Positions 11,882 through 23,656 of a stretch of DNA of 64,000 nucleotides are shown piece by piece. Each line of letters starts with the position of its first letter. The first letter of the stretch is position 1. Source of the DNA: Diplosphaera chodatii (taxonomy: Eukaryota; Chlorophyta; Trebouxiophyceae; Prasiolales; Stichococcaceae); assembly GCA_032358165.1 (NCBI GenBank), contig JAALGY010000039.1, forward strand, positions 310,001-374,000, given 5' to 3'. A model generated the notes under the pieces. It made no database searches. It saw nothing but the letters and a program-made list of their open reading frames with translations, and was not told where the DNA came from. Made by a program: the position numbers and the translations under genes.

Positions 11882-14800
11882 ATGGGTGTCTTCAAGAAGA
11901 CCGCAAGTCCCGGTGCGTGCCCAGCAAGCGTTTGCTGTCCGCCGCACCAACCCAAGCCACTTTCATGCTTCCGCATCATTGTCACTGCACTAGCCCCTGG
12001 TACTAGAGGAAGGTGTCCGACTGGGAAGAAACCGCATAGATGGTTGCAAACGTCGTCAAGTGTCTGCCCCCGTCGCATGCCGCATGCCGTGCTCTTCCTG
12101 GGCCCGCTGATCGCTCGGTGCCCTCGGGGGATGTTTTGTCTGGTACCTGCAATGTGCGCCCAGCATGCTTGCATACACGCAAGGACAGCGTGCATGCAGC
12201 TGGTCTGCTCCACCACAGCTGCATGCGCAGGCCCGTCCTGCAGTGTACAGCAGCTGGATGCAATGTTCATGGCGGCGCCCGCCAGCTGTGCGCTCGGTGC
12301 TTCTGGAACCTCATCCCTTCCTCTCGTCGATGCATGACGCTGTGTACTGACTGTATCCTCCGCTCGTGCTGCGCAGGAGTGTTCTCCAGCTTCAAGGGCA
12401 CGCAGCACTCGGAACGGCTGCGCCTCACCTTTGATGAGGTCCAAGTGGTGCGTCGAACACCCACCGGCATCAATGCTGTGCTAACATGACAGCAGTCCAG
12501 CAGGGTGTTCCTGCAGGGACTTGCAACACAGAGGAGTGTGTGCACAGCACCGTAGCTAGCAGCGCTGGTGACCCTCTTGCACTTGCCCGTTGAGCTCGAA
12601 GCACGCCCCATTGCTGTTGGCAATGCTGACGACGCACAATCTCAGTCCTGCAGCCTGAGCACCGTGCGCTTTAGCGACTGAGCTCATGCCTGAAGCAGCA
12701 TGCCTGAAGCAGTCCTGCGCGTTGACCTCATCCCTAAATTTCTTGGGGTGGATGCCTGCAGTTCAAGCGGCAGCTGCTGAAGGAGGAGGCCGCTCTGCGC
12801 GTGTACTCCAAGGCCACCGATGGTGAGCTTCGTGGATCATCAGGGAATGACTGTGCACAGCTGATCGGCATGCTGTCCTGGTGCATATTCAACGCTTGGC
12901 GGGCACTCACAGAGGCAAGGTCTCACCGCTTGCACTGTGTGAGGTGGTCGCTGACCGGAATATGCACCATGTGACATGTTGTCTTTGCGTTACGACTGGT
13001 TGCCAATAGCTGCTACACTGTGCCGCGCTCAGCTCTGCAGACTGCACTACTGCCCAATGGTTGCTTGTCTGCACTGCTGCTCACACAAGCCAATGAGTCT
13101 CAACCATGCTGATGACGCAATCTCATGAGCCGACCTGTCACACAATGGCAGAGATTCTCAAGACGACGGACGACAGCCTGTCGGCGTTCCCCCGCGTGTG
13201 GCGCAAGGGGGAGGAGGGCGTGGGCGCCGTGCTGCCCGCGGAGGACATCACCAAGGCCGCGCCCACCTCCAAGCACCTCGCCGCACACCCCTCCCGCAAG
13301 TTCATGCTGGTGAGCGCTGCATCTCCACACCCCAAGTGCACCCTCAACCCTGCTTCAAGCGCACCCCCAAGAGCCTCCCCGTGCAACTCTCCAAAAAATG
13401 CATTCATCCTTGTGGGCTTCCAGTCGTCATTTGCAATCCTGTTCTGGTGCTGGATGAGCGGTGATACAACAGGATCTGCAGTGAGCAGGTTGTGCTGTCT
13501 GTGATTTCAGCCTGCTGAATCACAGGCATCACACCTCGAGCTTTGACAGATCCTGTTGCTTTGGCCAGCCTGCTGGCCGCATTGGCAGCTCTGCTTCGCA
13601 TCTGTCGATTACCATGCCACAATGCTGTGTCGCATGCGCAGTGTCACGAGGACACTACCTTTTTGTACACTTTGCCAAAGGCAGTGTCCTTCTGCTTCTA
13701 GCTGAGGCCCTGTCTCCCCCTGCAGGACCTGGACATGAGCATGCAGGACGAGGTGTACACCCCCCTGCAGCGCTGGCACAAGCAGTACAAGCACATCAAG
13801 GTGCGGCGGCGCCCTTAGCACATTATCACACCGTATCAGAACCTGTATTGTGCCCCGTCGTTAGGCTGCGCTCAACGTACACAGTATCAGGGGGTGGTGC
13901 ACAAGCACCCTGGTGTGTCAAGCTGTTTCGTGGAGTGTCACGGCCAGCAATCCACTGATAGCGCATTCTTGCTGATGCCGAATGTCACACCTGAACACAC
14001 AGGTGCAGATCTCCGCGGTGGAGGCCGCCCGCCACGAGTACGATGGCGCCCGGAAGGACGTGGCGGCCTGCCGGTGAGTGAAGCCTTCAGATGGGTTGTG
14101 GCTCACGAACGGTCAGCTTGCACAGGTCGGCTTGCACAGGTCCGCTTGCACAGCACAGCTATTAGCCCGTAGGCCAGTAGCGGCTTCGAATGCATCAGCG
14201 CCTCACGTGTGGTCACAACCGTGCTGCGATTCTACAAGCCACATGCTGCACATGCGTGCCAGCCGTTAGAGCAGAGGGTGCTGCGCTGCAGGGAGGCCAT
14301 CCTGAAGCACGCACGCAAGACCGACGGGAGGGAGGACCCCAACCTGAATGCGCACGAGTCGCAGGCCGAGGTCATCCTCGCCAGTGAGTCCCCCCCTGTT
14401 TCCTTGTGCCGCCGTCTCAGTGCCTGCTGGATGTCGAAACCTTTCTTGGCAGCGCCAAGCTCTTTGGACTGCACCACAGACGGAAGTGGGTGTTCGGCTG
14501 CTGATGAGATATGTTGTGGTTACACCGTTGTTGTGGCATCAACCGTAGCTGACCAGCTGGGGCACCTGTTCTGCAGCCAAGCGGGAGCGATACATTGCGA
14601 TTGAGCACGAGGTGCACAATGACCTGGTTGCGCTGGCGGCCGACTCCCAGGTGTGGACACCCTTTCTGCGTCCATTTTGTTCGACGAAGGCGACATGCCA
14701 GTGCGAAATGCCAGCTTGTGGCTCTCCGGTGTATGCCCTGCATTAAGAGACGCTCCATGCTGCTGCAAACATAAGGTACTGCCTGCAGCTACCAGTCACT

Positions 14801-16869
14801 TTGCCACCGGAATGCATTGCAGCGGCACTGCGCGCACAATCCCTTGGCAACAGCAAGCATAGCCAGGTGCTGCTGTTGGCCTGTGACGTATGTCAGCTGC
14901 ATATGGAGCTGTGGCATGATGAAAAATGACGTTGTGCAGGCGATGCTGGGGCTGGTGGCGCACGCGCTGCAGCTGCAGGCCAAGGCGCTGATGGATGCCG
15001 GCGAGTCGCTGCGCACCAAGGAGAGGGAGGTCAGTCGCAATTGGCAAGAACTGATTGGCAGTCTATCATATGGTAGCCGGTTGGCTATCAGCTCAGATCA
15101 GAAGTGCATGATTCAATGCAATGATATGGTGCTGTCAGGGGCATGGAGTGTGGTGCACTCCCTATGTGCAGCATCAATGACTGCCTAGCTGGGCTCTGTT
15201 GCCTCAAAGTTGATGGGCAATGCTACTGAGGCTGAATTAAGATACGCTGGATGTTCACGCTGCACTCTACTCGAGCGCAGCATGGTTTCCAGCACCTGTT
15301 CGGTTCAGCATCATTAAGCAGCTGTTAGCTGTCATTGCAAGCGTGCATGTGCACGCCCACCCCTGTTGTGCACGCAACAGATGGGGTGGGAGTGCTACAT
15401 CAGGACAAGGGCAGCATGGGTTGCAGGCTTCCTACTGAGTCGCTCAGCGTGTGCCCGTTGCGCAGATGCCCATCATCGAGCGCGAGTCCAGCGGCCCGCT
15501 GTCGCTGGGCACCGGCGCCTCGCTCGCGGGCAGCCCCATGAGCACCCCCGTCGGCACCCCCACCGCCGCGTCCCCCGGCGCCTACGGCGCCTCCTTCAAG
15601 TCCCCCGGCTTCGAGCAGAGCCCCCCCGTCACGCCCGTCGCCTCCACGGGGCAGACGGCCCACCTGCACCCGGGGCCCATCACGCCGCACGCGGCCAACA
15701 TGCAGGGCGCCCCGCAGCAGGCCACCCCGCAGCAGCAGGTCCCACAGCAAGTCCCGCAGCAGGCCCCTGTTCCGCAGCAGGGCGTCACCACGACGCCCAT
15801 GGGTGCCGAGACCACCACCGTCATCTCCGACTCCACGCCCGAGGAGGTGCGCGGTCCGCTGCAGCGTCTGTGTGTCTGTCTGTCAGGGGGCCATCGGCAT
15901 TTTTGACATCTGACAGCAGTTTGAGCAACCTATCTGGGATCACTGGCCAAGGTCGCCTGGTGTCTGGCAGCTGAAAATGGCAGCATTGCGGGCTGCTGCA
16001 CAGCTGGCAAGGCTCTGAGGACCTGCCTCCTGCAGGCTTGTTGCTGCACGCAATTCTCAAGATCGGGCGTTCCGCTGCGCAGGTGGCTCAGCGTGCCAGG
16101 GAGTTCAAGTCCCCGACGTCCAACCTTGGCGAGTCTGGCCGGGTGAGGCTTAATGTGTTCTTGTGTTCCATGGCTGTCTCACGAGCACGCTTTCCAATCG
16201 CTCCGTGATGCGCACCTGCCTGACCTGTCTGCTGCATCCCAGCTGCCAGCACACTGCTGTGGGCAGCTGCTGAGAAGACTCGCTGAGGCCAGCATCTGTC
16301 TGCTGTGGCCCTCGATATGTTCAAAGAGTGTCAGCGCACAAGACGCAGTCAAGTCATGTCAAGCACAGGCATGTTTAGGTGACCGTGAATCCTATCCCTA
16401 TTTTCGCTGCAGATGGGCCGCTTTGACGAGCAGGCGCAGTACGACAAGGAGAAGGCGGCCGAGACCGGCGGCATGGGCGACACCACCGCGCCCAACGCCC
16501 AGATGTCCAACATGTCTGTCAACGACAACGAGCAGCCGGCGGGCCAGGGCATGAGTGACTCTGTCACCGACCTGCCCTCGGCGCCGACCCACCCCGTGGT
16601 ACGTCTTCATACCATCGCACTTCGGCGCTAGCTGCATGGAGCACTCACCCAGCTTCCGGGCTTGCTAGTGCGGGCCTGCTAGTGCGTGCTCAGTTCGGAG
16701 TTAGTCTAAACAGTTGGGTCGGAGCCAAACAGTGGCTCAGTGTAGGCGAGGGTGTCTGCGCTTGCTGCTACCACAGGAACGGAGGGAGGAGGAAAAGCCG
16801 GCGCAGACCACCGCCGGCAGCATCATCAGCTCCATCTTCGGCACCCGCACAGCCGAGCCGGCGCAGTAG
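11882..16869 (+). CDS. BAR-domain-like membrane-remodelling protein, 13 exons
   Basis: Exons: 11882-11912, 12377-12447, 12762-12822, 13152-13309, 13725-13800, 14003-14073, 14277-14383, 14577-14650, 14940-15029, 15466-15846, 16082-16142, 16413-16598 and 16777-16869 (TAG). Phases agree throughout. The first ~270 residues are helical and charged, with FKRQLLKEEAALRVYSKATD, VYTPLQRWHKQYKHIK and VEAARHEYDGARKD, the pattern of a BAR domain (long antiparallel helices that sense or bend membranes in trafficking). Exon 10 is a low-complexity Ser/Thr/Pro stretch followed by PQQ repeats. The C-terminus has SIISSIFGTR, which could be a short amphipathic helix. The family call rests on helix pattern and the ARHEYD motif; a different coiled-coil family is possible. 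Confidence 0.68.
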
Positions 16870-17699
16870 ATGCTGATGGGGGTGTCAGGTCAGGCTGCAA
16901 GTTGCGCGGCATGTGTGCTGAGGGGTGCTGCGGTGCTAGGCTGCAGACTGCCAAGCAGCAGATGGCCGGTGAAGGGCAGCAGATGGCGGCGTGAAGACTG
17001 GCCATTTCGATGGAAGGTACTGCAGACTCGACACTCTGCATATAATTATGTGCAGAATTATAACACCAAGTACAAGATATGGTTGCAGCATTTGGCCAAA
17101 GCCATACGCAGCTCTGCAGCACCGCAGTTCTTATGCAACAACGCAATGCTTGGTGTGGTCACACAGCAGCACGATAGAATCGGGAGATGTTGGCTGGATT
17201 GAAAGCGACAGGATGTGTGCACAACCAGCGTTGTGCACCGTGGCAGCTTGTTCGTGGTCCAGTATCTGGCTGTTTGCTGCACTGCTGGTCTTGTGCGAGT
17301 ACTGTCCTCTCTACCCTGCTGTTACGGTACCCAGACTTGTACATTTCGTGCGTCATGCTGATGGCTGATTGGGAGCTTTAAGACGTGGACGGTGGTCATC
17401 ATTCTGTTTGTCGATGCTGTTATAAAGACGACGCAATGTTGGCTGCGTTTGCACGCTGGTTACCTCTGAGCAATAAGATGCATTGCGAAACGAGAGACGC
17501 ATGAAAACAGCATGCGAACATGCATCAAAGTGCCAGCATTCCAATCCTGTTCTTGCATATTTGTGGCGACGAAACAGTTGCAGTACATCGTTCTGTCCTG
17601 TGCATGCATCCATATGTGTAGTCCTGGTGGCTAGAGCGGCAGTGCAGTTGGGCGCCTGAGCCGCTGGCATCCCCAGAACGAGGTGATCAGTCCTGCCTG
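16870..17699. other. Intergenic region between convergent genes
   Basis: 830 bases between the stop of the plus-strand BAR-like gene and the stop of array copy 1 on the minus strand. AT-richer than the exons. It should contain both 3' ends. I see no gene in it. Confidence 0.5.
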
Positions 17700-20353
17700 T
17701 CAGTCGCCAGACTGTACTTTGCAGTCGTCTAAGATGTCGCCATGCCTGATGTCGTACTCTGCAAGTGTCGTCGACCCGCCAATTTGCATGCCATAGAAGA
17801 TGAGGACAACGTCGTGCCTCTGTTTGTTGGTCGTGGCACAGTACCACCTGTGCAAATCCTGCAATGCATGTGCGGCAGCGCAGTCCTCAGACACCTAGAC
17901 GGATCAGTGGCTGCAGGTCATGCAGATACCTCCATTGCTGAGGCCTGGCAATGCATTTGGGGTGGCTGGCTGCATACAGCTGCGAGTCCTCATGTCAGGT
18001 AGGTTACCTGGCTAGGACACTTACAGGCAGAACCACGGGTACCGCACCTGCGCAGCTAGATTGCGGGGCACCTCACAGGTCGTCTGGTAGGTGTGACCAT
18101 CCCTGTGACCATCCCTGATCAGAATGACTATGGACTCCACCTCATCGCCTGCCGCCTGCGTGCACACACCGAGTGGTCTTGGTACATCAGCATAGGGACT
18201 GGACAATGCTGTGCAGAATTGCCCTCGTGCTTACCCTCAGGGCAGTGCGGGACCTGAGACACGCTCACCACAGGACCGGCTGGAGGAGGCTCCAACTGTG
18301 CCTGTTGGTCTGCCACTTGCATGGCTGCTGCATCGGCTTGGGGCTGCTCCATTCCTGCCTGTGGGTGTGCCGCTTGGATGGCTGCTGCATTGGCGTGAGG
18401 CTGCTCCATCTCTGCGGGTTGGTGTGCCTCCTGCGCTGCCGCTGCAGCCGAGCGGTCTGCTGTGCCTGTCCTGGTGCGCTTCGATTGCTGCAGGGCCTCC
18501 TCCCCATGTCGCCGTGGGCGCCGCTGGCCGCTGCAGCGGGCTGAGTCCTGCGGGGGCGTTGAAGCTTCCTGCGCTTCCTGTGCTTCCTCCAGGGGCGTCG
18601 CCCCACCACCTTCCTCCAGCGCTTTGCTTGCCCTGATAGTGGCGCCCGCTGCTGCTGGGGCGTCAGCAGGCGGCTGGTTGATGCTCCGGTGGGTGGCCTC
18701 AAAGAGTGCTGTCGCAAGCGCCACAACCACCGGATGCGGGTACCTTGCGGGCGGAGGAACCGCTTGTTCTATTGATTGTTTTTGTATTTGTGGACGTCAG
18801 TTGCGTCGTCTTTACCTCACGCCTATCCATCGACTGTGTTTGTGATTGCACTCAAGTCCAGGCCCTGCATACGATGCAAGCAGCCATATAACCAACCTGC
18901 TGTCCGGCACAAACCCCGGCTCATTCCTCAGATCAATGGTGGCGTGCGGTGTCGGCCGCTGTTTGTAGGACAGCGACACTCGACGGCTGCTGCCAGCCTG
19001 CAACACCGATGGTATGCTATTGTACCTGAATGTGTCCCGATTTGAAGGAGGTTGGACACATGCCCCATGCACCGAGCTGCAGTAAGCAATTGGCTGCGAG
19101 GCCCCAGCGGTAGCAGGGAGGTGACAAAGCCCACCAAGCATAGGGAGGCGCTGTGCATGCCGGAGACTCTGTGCATCGCGGCTGGTATGCGGCCGGCTGT
19201 TGCAAACTGCAACGCATCCCCAGCAAACACCGCGACCTGGTTGGGCAGCAGGTCAACGCGCTGCCATGTGCCTGCCGAGGATTGCACCTGCAGTCCGGAT
19301 GCACCGCATAAACATGTAGAGCTGGCTGCGCAGGCACCTCATCACGACCTGCATGGATTGCTTGTGTGCAGGCAGAACGAACTAGATCAAACCGACTTCA
19401 ACTCGTGCAGATGACGCATTTTCAAAGCACTGATCACACCTGCAGGCCGGGGCCACTTTCACATACTAACGTCAGGAAGCCGCGGTCTGTGTGCTCCTCT
19501 GCAGCATGCCCAGTTGCCCTGCGGCATGCAAGTATGCAGCTTCGCACCAGCCCTTCACACCAGCGTTCAGCTGGCAAGCACCACATGTCCGCCAATCTGC
19601 TAGGAAACGACAGCAACTCCCGGCACAAGGATGCAAATTTATTGCTATTGCACTCATAAGAAATGTGCATTCAGGCCAGCTCACTGTCGTAGCGGATGGC
19701 CTGCAGAGTCGATGCAGGTGCAGTACCAGGCAGCAGCGGCGAGTCGTCCAGAGCACTCGCCAGTGCGTTACCCCGAATGCCCAAGCCCCACAGGCACACC
19801 CGCAGAACTGCCTCTGTGATGTTAGAAAAGCCGTCTGCCACCTGCGGTACAGCGGGCTTAGTCAGCACCCGCCTCACCAGAGCGCACAGTGCTGCAGCTG
19901 AGCATCTTTCATCATGCTGTGAAGCAACCAAGGCCACGGCGAACCGTGTGCTGCCCCCGAGATGATGAGGGCTGGGGGAGATGCGCACCGCAGCAAGCCA
20001 TGCATCCATTGAGCCTGGCGCCGTGGCCTGGCCCGGTGTGTACTCAAGCAGTGTCTTCAGCGGCAGGCGCTTCAAACCAGGCATCGCTGCGGCTGAGCCC
20101 TCGCATCTTAGAGTCCTGCTGTAGGCCATCTGGGCGCCCTGCGTAGGCCGACTACTTTGGTTATAGCATGGCTGCCCAGAACACATGAACACGGGGTCGT
20201 CGTGTGACGTACCTGTGCCGCAATGCTAATAGTGTCTTGTAACGTCAGCACGATGTATCTGTCCGTTCGCAGGGCGTGCTTCACAATGTGGCGAACACCC
20301 ATCCCATCCTCCCAAGGCATCGATGCAACTCCGGTGTTCACGCTCTTGATCAT
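17700..20353 (-). pseudogene. Array copy 1: 2OG-Fe(II) oxygenase with SUMO-like tail, exon 4 frameshifted
   Basis: Exons: 20213-20353, 19989-20138, 19685-19841, 19440-19518, 19135-19287, 18897-18997, 18235-18743, 18048-18148, 17700-17858. The oxygenase keeps EEHTDRGFLTL (His and Asp iron ligands), the distal His in RIPAAMHRV and the 2OG Arg in RRVSLSYKQRP. Exon 7 is extra long (509 bases) with three 19-residue repeats (AEMEQPHANAAA type) and SKRTRT as possible nuclear signal. The tail has SIVILIRDG and, in the last exon, DLHRWYCATTNK...IFYGMQIGGSTTLAEYDI, a divergent ubiquitin fold ending SGD-stop. Exon 4 is 79 bases against 80 in all but one paralog (74 in copy 4, which keeps phase), a one-base deletion before HTD that shifts the frame unless another acceptor is used. 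It may be a pseudogene or carry a sequencing error. The intron 4 donor is GT. Confidence 0.72.
18300..18430 (-). repeat. 57-bp coding tandem repeat in copy 1 linker
   Basis: About two and a half units of 57 bases encode 19-residue repeats, minus-strand peptides AEMEQPHANAAAIQAAHPQ, AGMEQPQADAAAMQVADQQ and a partial AQLEPPPAG. They lengthen the linker between oxygenase and ubiquitin-fold tail only in this copy. Confidence 0.8.
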
Positions 20354-21110
20354 GGCTGCAACGCAAGTTTCAACTATCAGACTAAAGCAGTCCTGAAGTA
20401 TCAAAGCAAAAGCAAACTGCTGATTGCAAGCAAGCAAATGGACTTGCAATTCAAATTTGAACCAGTCAGCAATGCATGTTGCTGATGCATGGATGCGTGA
20501 CCTTCAGCAGCTCGCTCGCTGGATAGGATGCCTGCGCGCTGCAGCAACGAAAGATCCGTCCTGCAACCTGCTCACAAGTTGTGCAACATCCCTGCTGTCA
20601 TGCTAGCTGAAGAAGTTTATGCGCCAGGCGTCTCACTGCACCACGGGGCCATTCACTTGGCTGAGCGCACGAGCTTTGCCGTTCAACAAGTCAAGGACCA
20701 CTCAATAGATCTGGCTTCAATGCACGTATGACTGGACATAACACCGGTCTCTTGATATTGCGTGAAGAGTCATGGCGCACCTCGACATTGGGCGCACTAA
20801 CGATCTTCGGCTGTGGCCAGCACAGTACCTTTACCAATGAAGCTTGTCACTTGCTGAGTCCACATCAGCTGTCAGCTTGCGGGAACGCTGTCACAAGCAT
20901 GAGCCAAAGCTGAGGTGGGCCGGCGGCGCTGTGGACCATCAGCATGACCTTACCGGTATGCGCATTGCAACCTCAACCAAGCACGTGCACGGTGCACCCG
21001 GAAGGCAGGTAACAAAGTGACAAAGTGCAAAGCGCGATCACCCGCACATGACACAGAAAGCAGCTTAGCAGCAACAGTCGACAGACTCCGGAAACAGCAC
21101 AGCTGACGTA
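20354..21110. other. Intergenic region, array copies 1 and 2
   Basis: 757 bases, expected to hold the copy 1 promoter and the copy 2 3' end. I find no exon with array homology and no other gene. Confidence 0.45.
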
Positions 21111-23656
21111 CTAGTCGCCCATTTGGCTTATCTCCACTTGGATGATATCCCCATCTTCGATCTCCTCATCAAGTCTGTGCCCCTCATCAAGGTCCAAACC
21201 CCCGCAGATGAGGCGCAGGTGAGTCAGTGAGCTGCGATCGATGCTCATCGCTCGACAGTATCTGTCCGCCACCTCCTGCGGCGTGCAAGATGGAGTTTTG
21301 AGATCAGGTGTACACAAGGCATGTTTGCATATACCGACTGGGATATGCAACCCACTGACTGCTGAGGACTTGTTGCAGGCATTGCCGCAGATAGGTGCAG
21401 ATGCACGCTCGTGCAGTGGTTGGTGTGCTTGCTGCCTCGTTGATGTCATGCCGCCATGTCATGCCCAGCAGTACACGATCATACCCGCAGGGTGTGGTGC
21501 CGGCCCGCCTTTATCCCAATCCTCCTGATACCGTCCACGTCTTCCATTGAAAAATGGATTCGCCGTTGTGCTGGCTGCGTAGACGCCTGCACACAGCAAA
21601 CCATGCCTGGCACATGCTTCAAGATGTGAGGCCAACTGCTCTGCAGACATTGGCAGGAGGCACTTGCCCATCTACCATGGCCACAACGGAATATTTACCT
21701 GCTGCGATGGTGAAAGCGGTTGCGTCGGCTGGTAGGTGGCCCCGTGCACCGGCTCTTGGCCCGAGGACTCTTCTGCGGAGGACTCTTCTGCTGTGCTGGT
21801 CCTGGCGCGCTTGGACCGCTGCAGGGGCTCCTCTGCTCCCTGAGACGAGCGCGGCCGCCGGCTGCTGCGAGCTGCTGCCTGCAGCTGCTCTGCTTCCGCA
21901 CCATCCTGCTCGTGCGGCTCGCCTGCATTGGCGAAGCTGCCCGGCGCCGAGGTGGCGGCAGGCGACAGGTTGCTGCTCCGGTGGGCAGTCGCGAACAGCG
22001 CTGTCGCATGCGCCACCGTCAGGGGGTGCGGATACCTGTTAGGCAGGGGAGCATGGACCTCACTGCGTTGCCGAACATACAACAGGCGCAACATCCCCCA
22101 AGGCACTGCGGCCAGGCATGTGCAGCAGATGTTCTGGCGGTGCGGGACAGCACATATAGGCAGCCCTACAGCAGACCTCTTGTTCGGCACGAAACCAGGG
22201 ACATTGCGCAGGTCAATGACTGCATACGACGCTGGCCGCTGCTGGTAGGCCAGCGACACGCGTGGGCTGCTGCCCTGCTGCAAGCAGCAGGACGCCTGAC
22301 TGTCCGTTCTGACAGGTGGGGTCTGAGCACTGTGAACACTGTGTTGCGTGCAGGTGTGGCAAGCTGCAGCATGCAGCGCAGCGCAGGTGCTGAGCGTGCA
22401 GGCGGGCGGGAGCACAATGTGCTGCTTACCTCGGACAGCATGACTCTGTGCTGTGCTGACGGGATGGCGCCGGCTGTTGCATACTGCAGGGCCTCGCCAG
22501 CAAACACCGCAACCTGGTTATGCTGGAGTGTGACGGGCTTCCATGCGCCGTCAAAAGGACGCCTCACCTGCGGCACAATGTATCGACTTTGCACCGACAT
22601 GCGAGGATGGCTGCGACAAACACACACCTGTTGTAGCACCTCATGGACATGTGGTGTATGCCCATGATGCCATCAGCATGAGCACAGTACATCTGCATGG
22701 AACGAAACCAAAGTAAGCCTACCTGCAGGCCAGGAGCACTCTGCCATTGTACGCTCAGCAGACCGGGGTCTGTATGCGCCTCAGCGGCGATGCCGTGCTG
22801 CCCTGTAGCATGCCAGAACCCATGGTAAGTGCTCAATATATGCAATTTAGTATTGCAGGCACTGTGTGAAACGCTATTCGTACCCAACTGACAGAGAAGT
22901 ACCACAGGACAAGCTGGCATGGTTGCCGAGGGTATCTGGCTCGTGTGCGTAGGACAGCTCACCGCTGTGGCTGGTGGCCTGCAGGATGGACGCAGGTACA
23001 ACACCCGGCATTGGCGGCGAGTCGTCCAGTACCCCTGCTAGCGCTGTGCCAGGCATGCCAATCGCCCGCAGGCAGACCCGCAACACGGCATCCGAAATGG
23101 CTCGAAAGCTGTTGGCAACCTGCAGCAATGCAGACAATACAACCCTTCCACCTTGTGTTCGATATCCAGAATGCGACTCAGCGCCACGAACAGGACGACC
23201 CAGTCCTTGACTCGGCGGCAAGAAACCCTAGACGAATGTGACAGCCCGGCATCTCGACTGCAGGGCTGCACACCCTGGGAAGCCACAGCTCCAGCGCATC
23301 CGGCACTGCGGCCTGGCCAGCTGTGTAGGTGAGCATTATATCCTGCGGCCGTTCCCGACCGGGCACGGCTGCTGTTGACTCCTGGCTGCTGACCACGTGG
23401 CTGTAGCTCAGCTGCAATCCCTGCGTGGCCCTCAAACTCGGTCACCTTGCGTGCTTCTGAAGGGACTGCGCAGGATGGACGCAAATGCGATTCGGGTTCA
23501 CACCTGTGTCGCGATGCTAACGCTATCCTCTACGGTCAGGACGACACATCCCATCTCTTGCAGGCCATACAGTACCACATCATGCGCCGGCTTCTCATCA
23601 TCCCAAGCTGCTGTCTGATAGTGATCTGAGCACCTCACGTTGATGATCGGCGCCAT
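21111..23656 (-). CDS. Array copy 2: 2OG-Fe(II) oxygenase with SUMO-like C-terminal domain (complete)
   Basis: Exons: 23504-23656, 23274-23420, 22963-23119, 22723-22802, 22430-22567, 22177-22277, 21699-22035, 21485-21586, 21111-21275. The total of 1380 bases gives 459 residues with consistent phase. N-terminal DIOX_N-like exon (MAPIINVR...AAWDDE), then EAHTDPGLLSVQW (iron ligands His, Asp), AIPSAQHRVML (distal His) and PRVSLAYQQRP (2OG Arg). A linker follows with SKRARTS and EESSAEESS acidic repeats. The tail runs from RRIHFSMEDVDGIRRIGIKA to VADRYCRAMSIDRSSLTHL, RLICGG and DEEIEDGDIIQVEISQMGD-stop. It resembles SUMO (a YCQRQG-like helix and GD.I.V end) but terminates GD, not GG. By family such oxygenases hydroxylate or desaturate small molecules or proteins; the substrate here is unknown. 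It is the best intact member; its intron 4 donor is normal GT. Confidence 0.85.

Noticed and set aside
18300..18430. Direct repeats resembling a CRISPR array
   Set aside because: 57-base units with no spacers, in a coding exon of a eukaryotic gene.
18173..18636. Plus-strand Leu/Trp-rich frames
   Set aside because: Shadows of the repeat-bearing linker exon of array copy 1 on the other strand.
21720..22667. Plus-strand open frame of 315 codons
   Set aside because: It is antisense to exons 5-7 of array copy 2, whose minus-strand exons carry conserved oxygenase motifs and splice borders; the plus-strand peptide has none.
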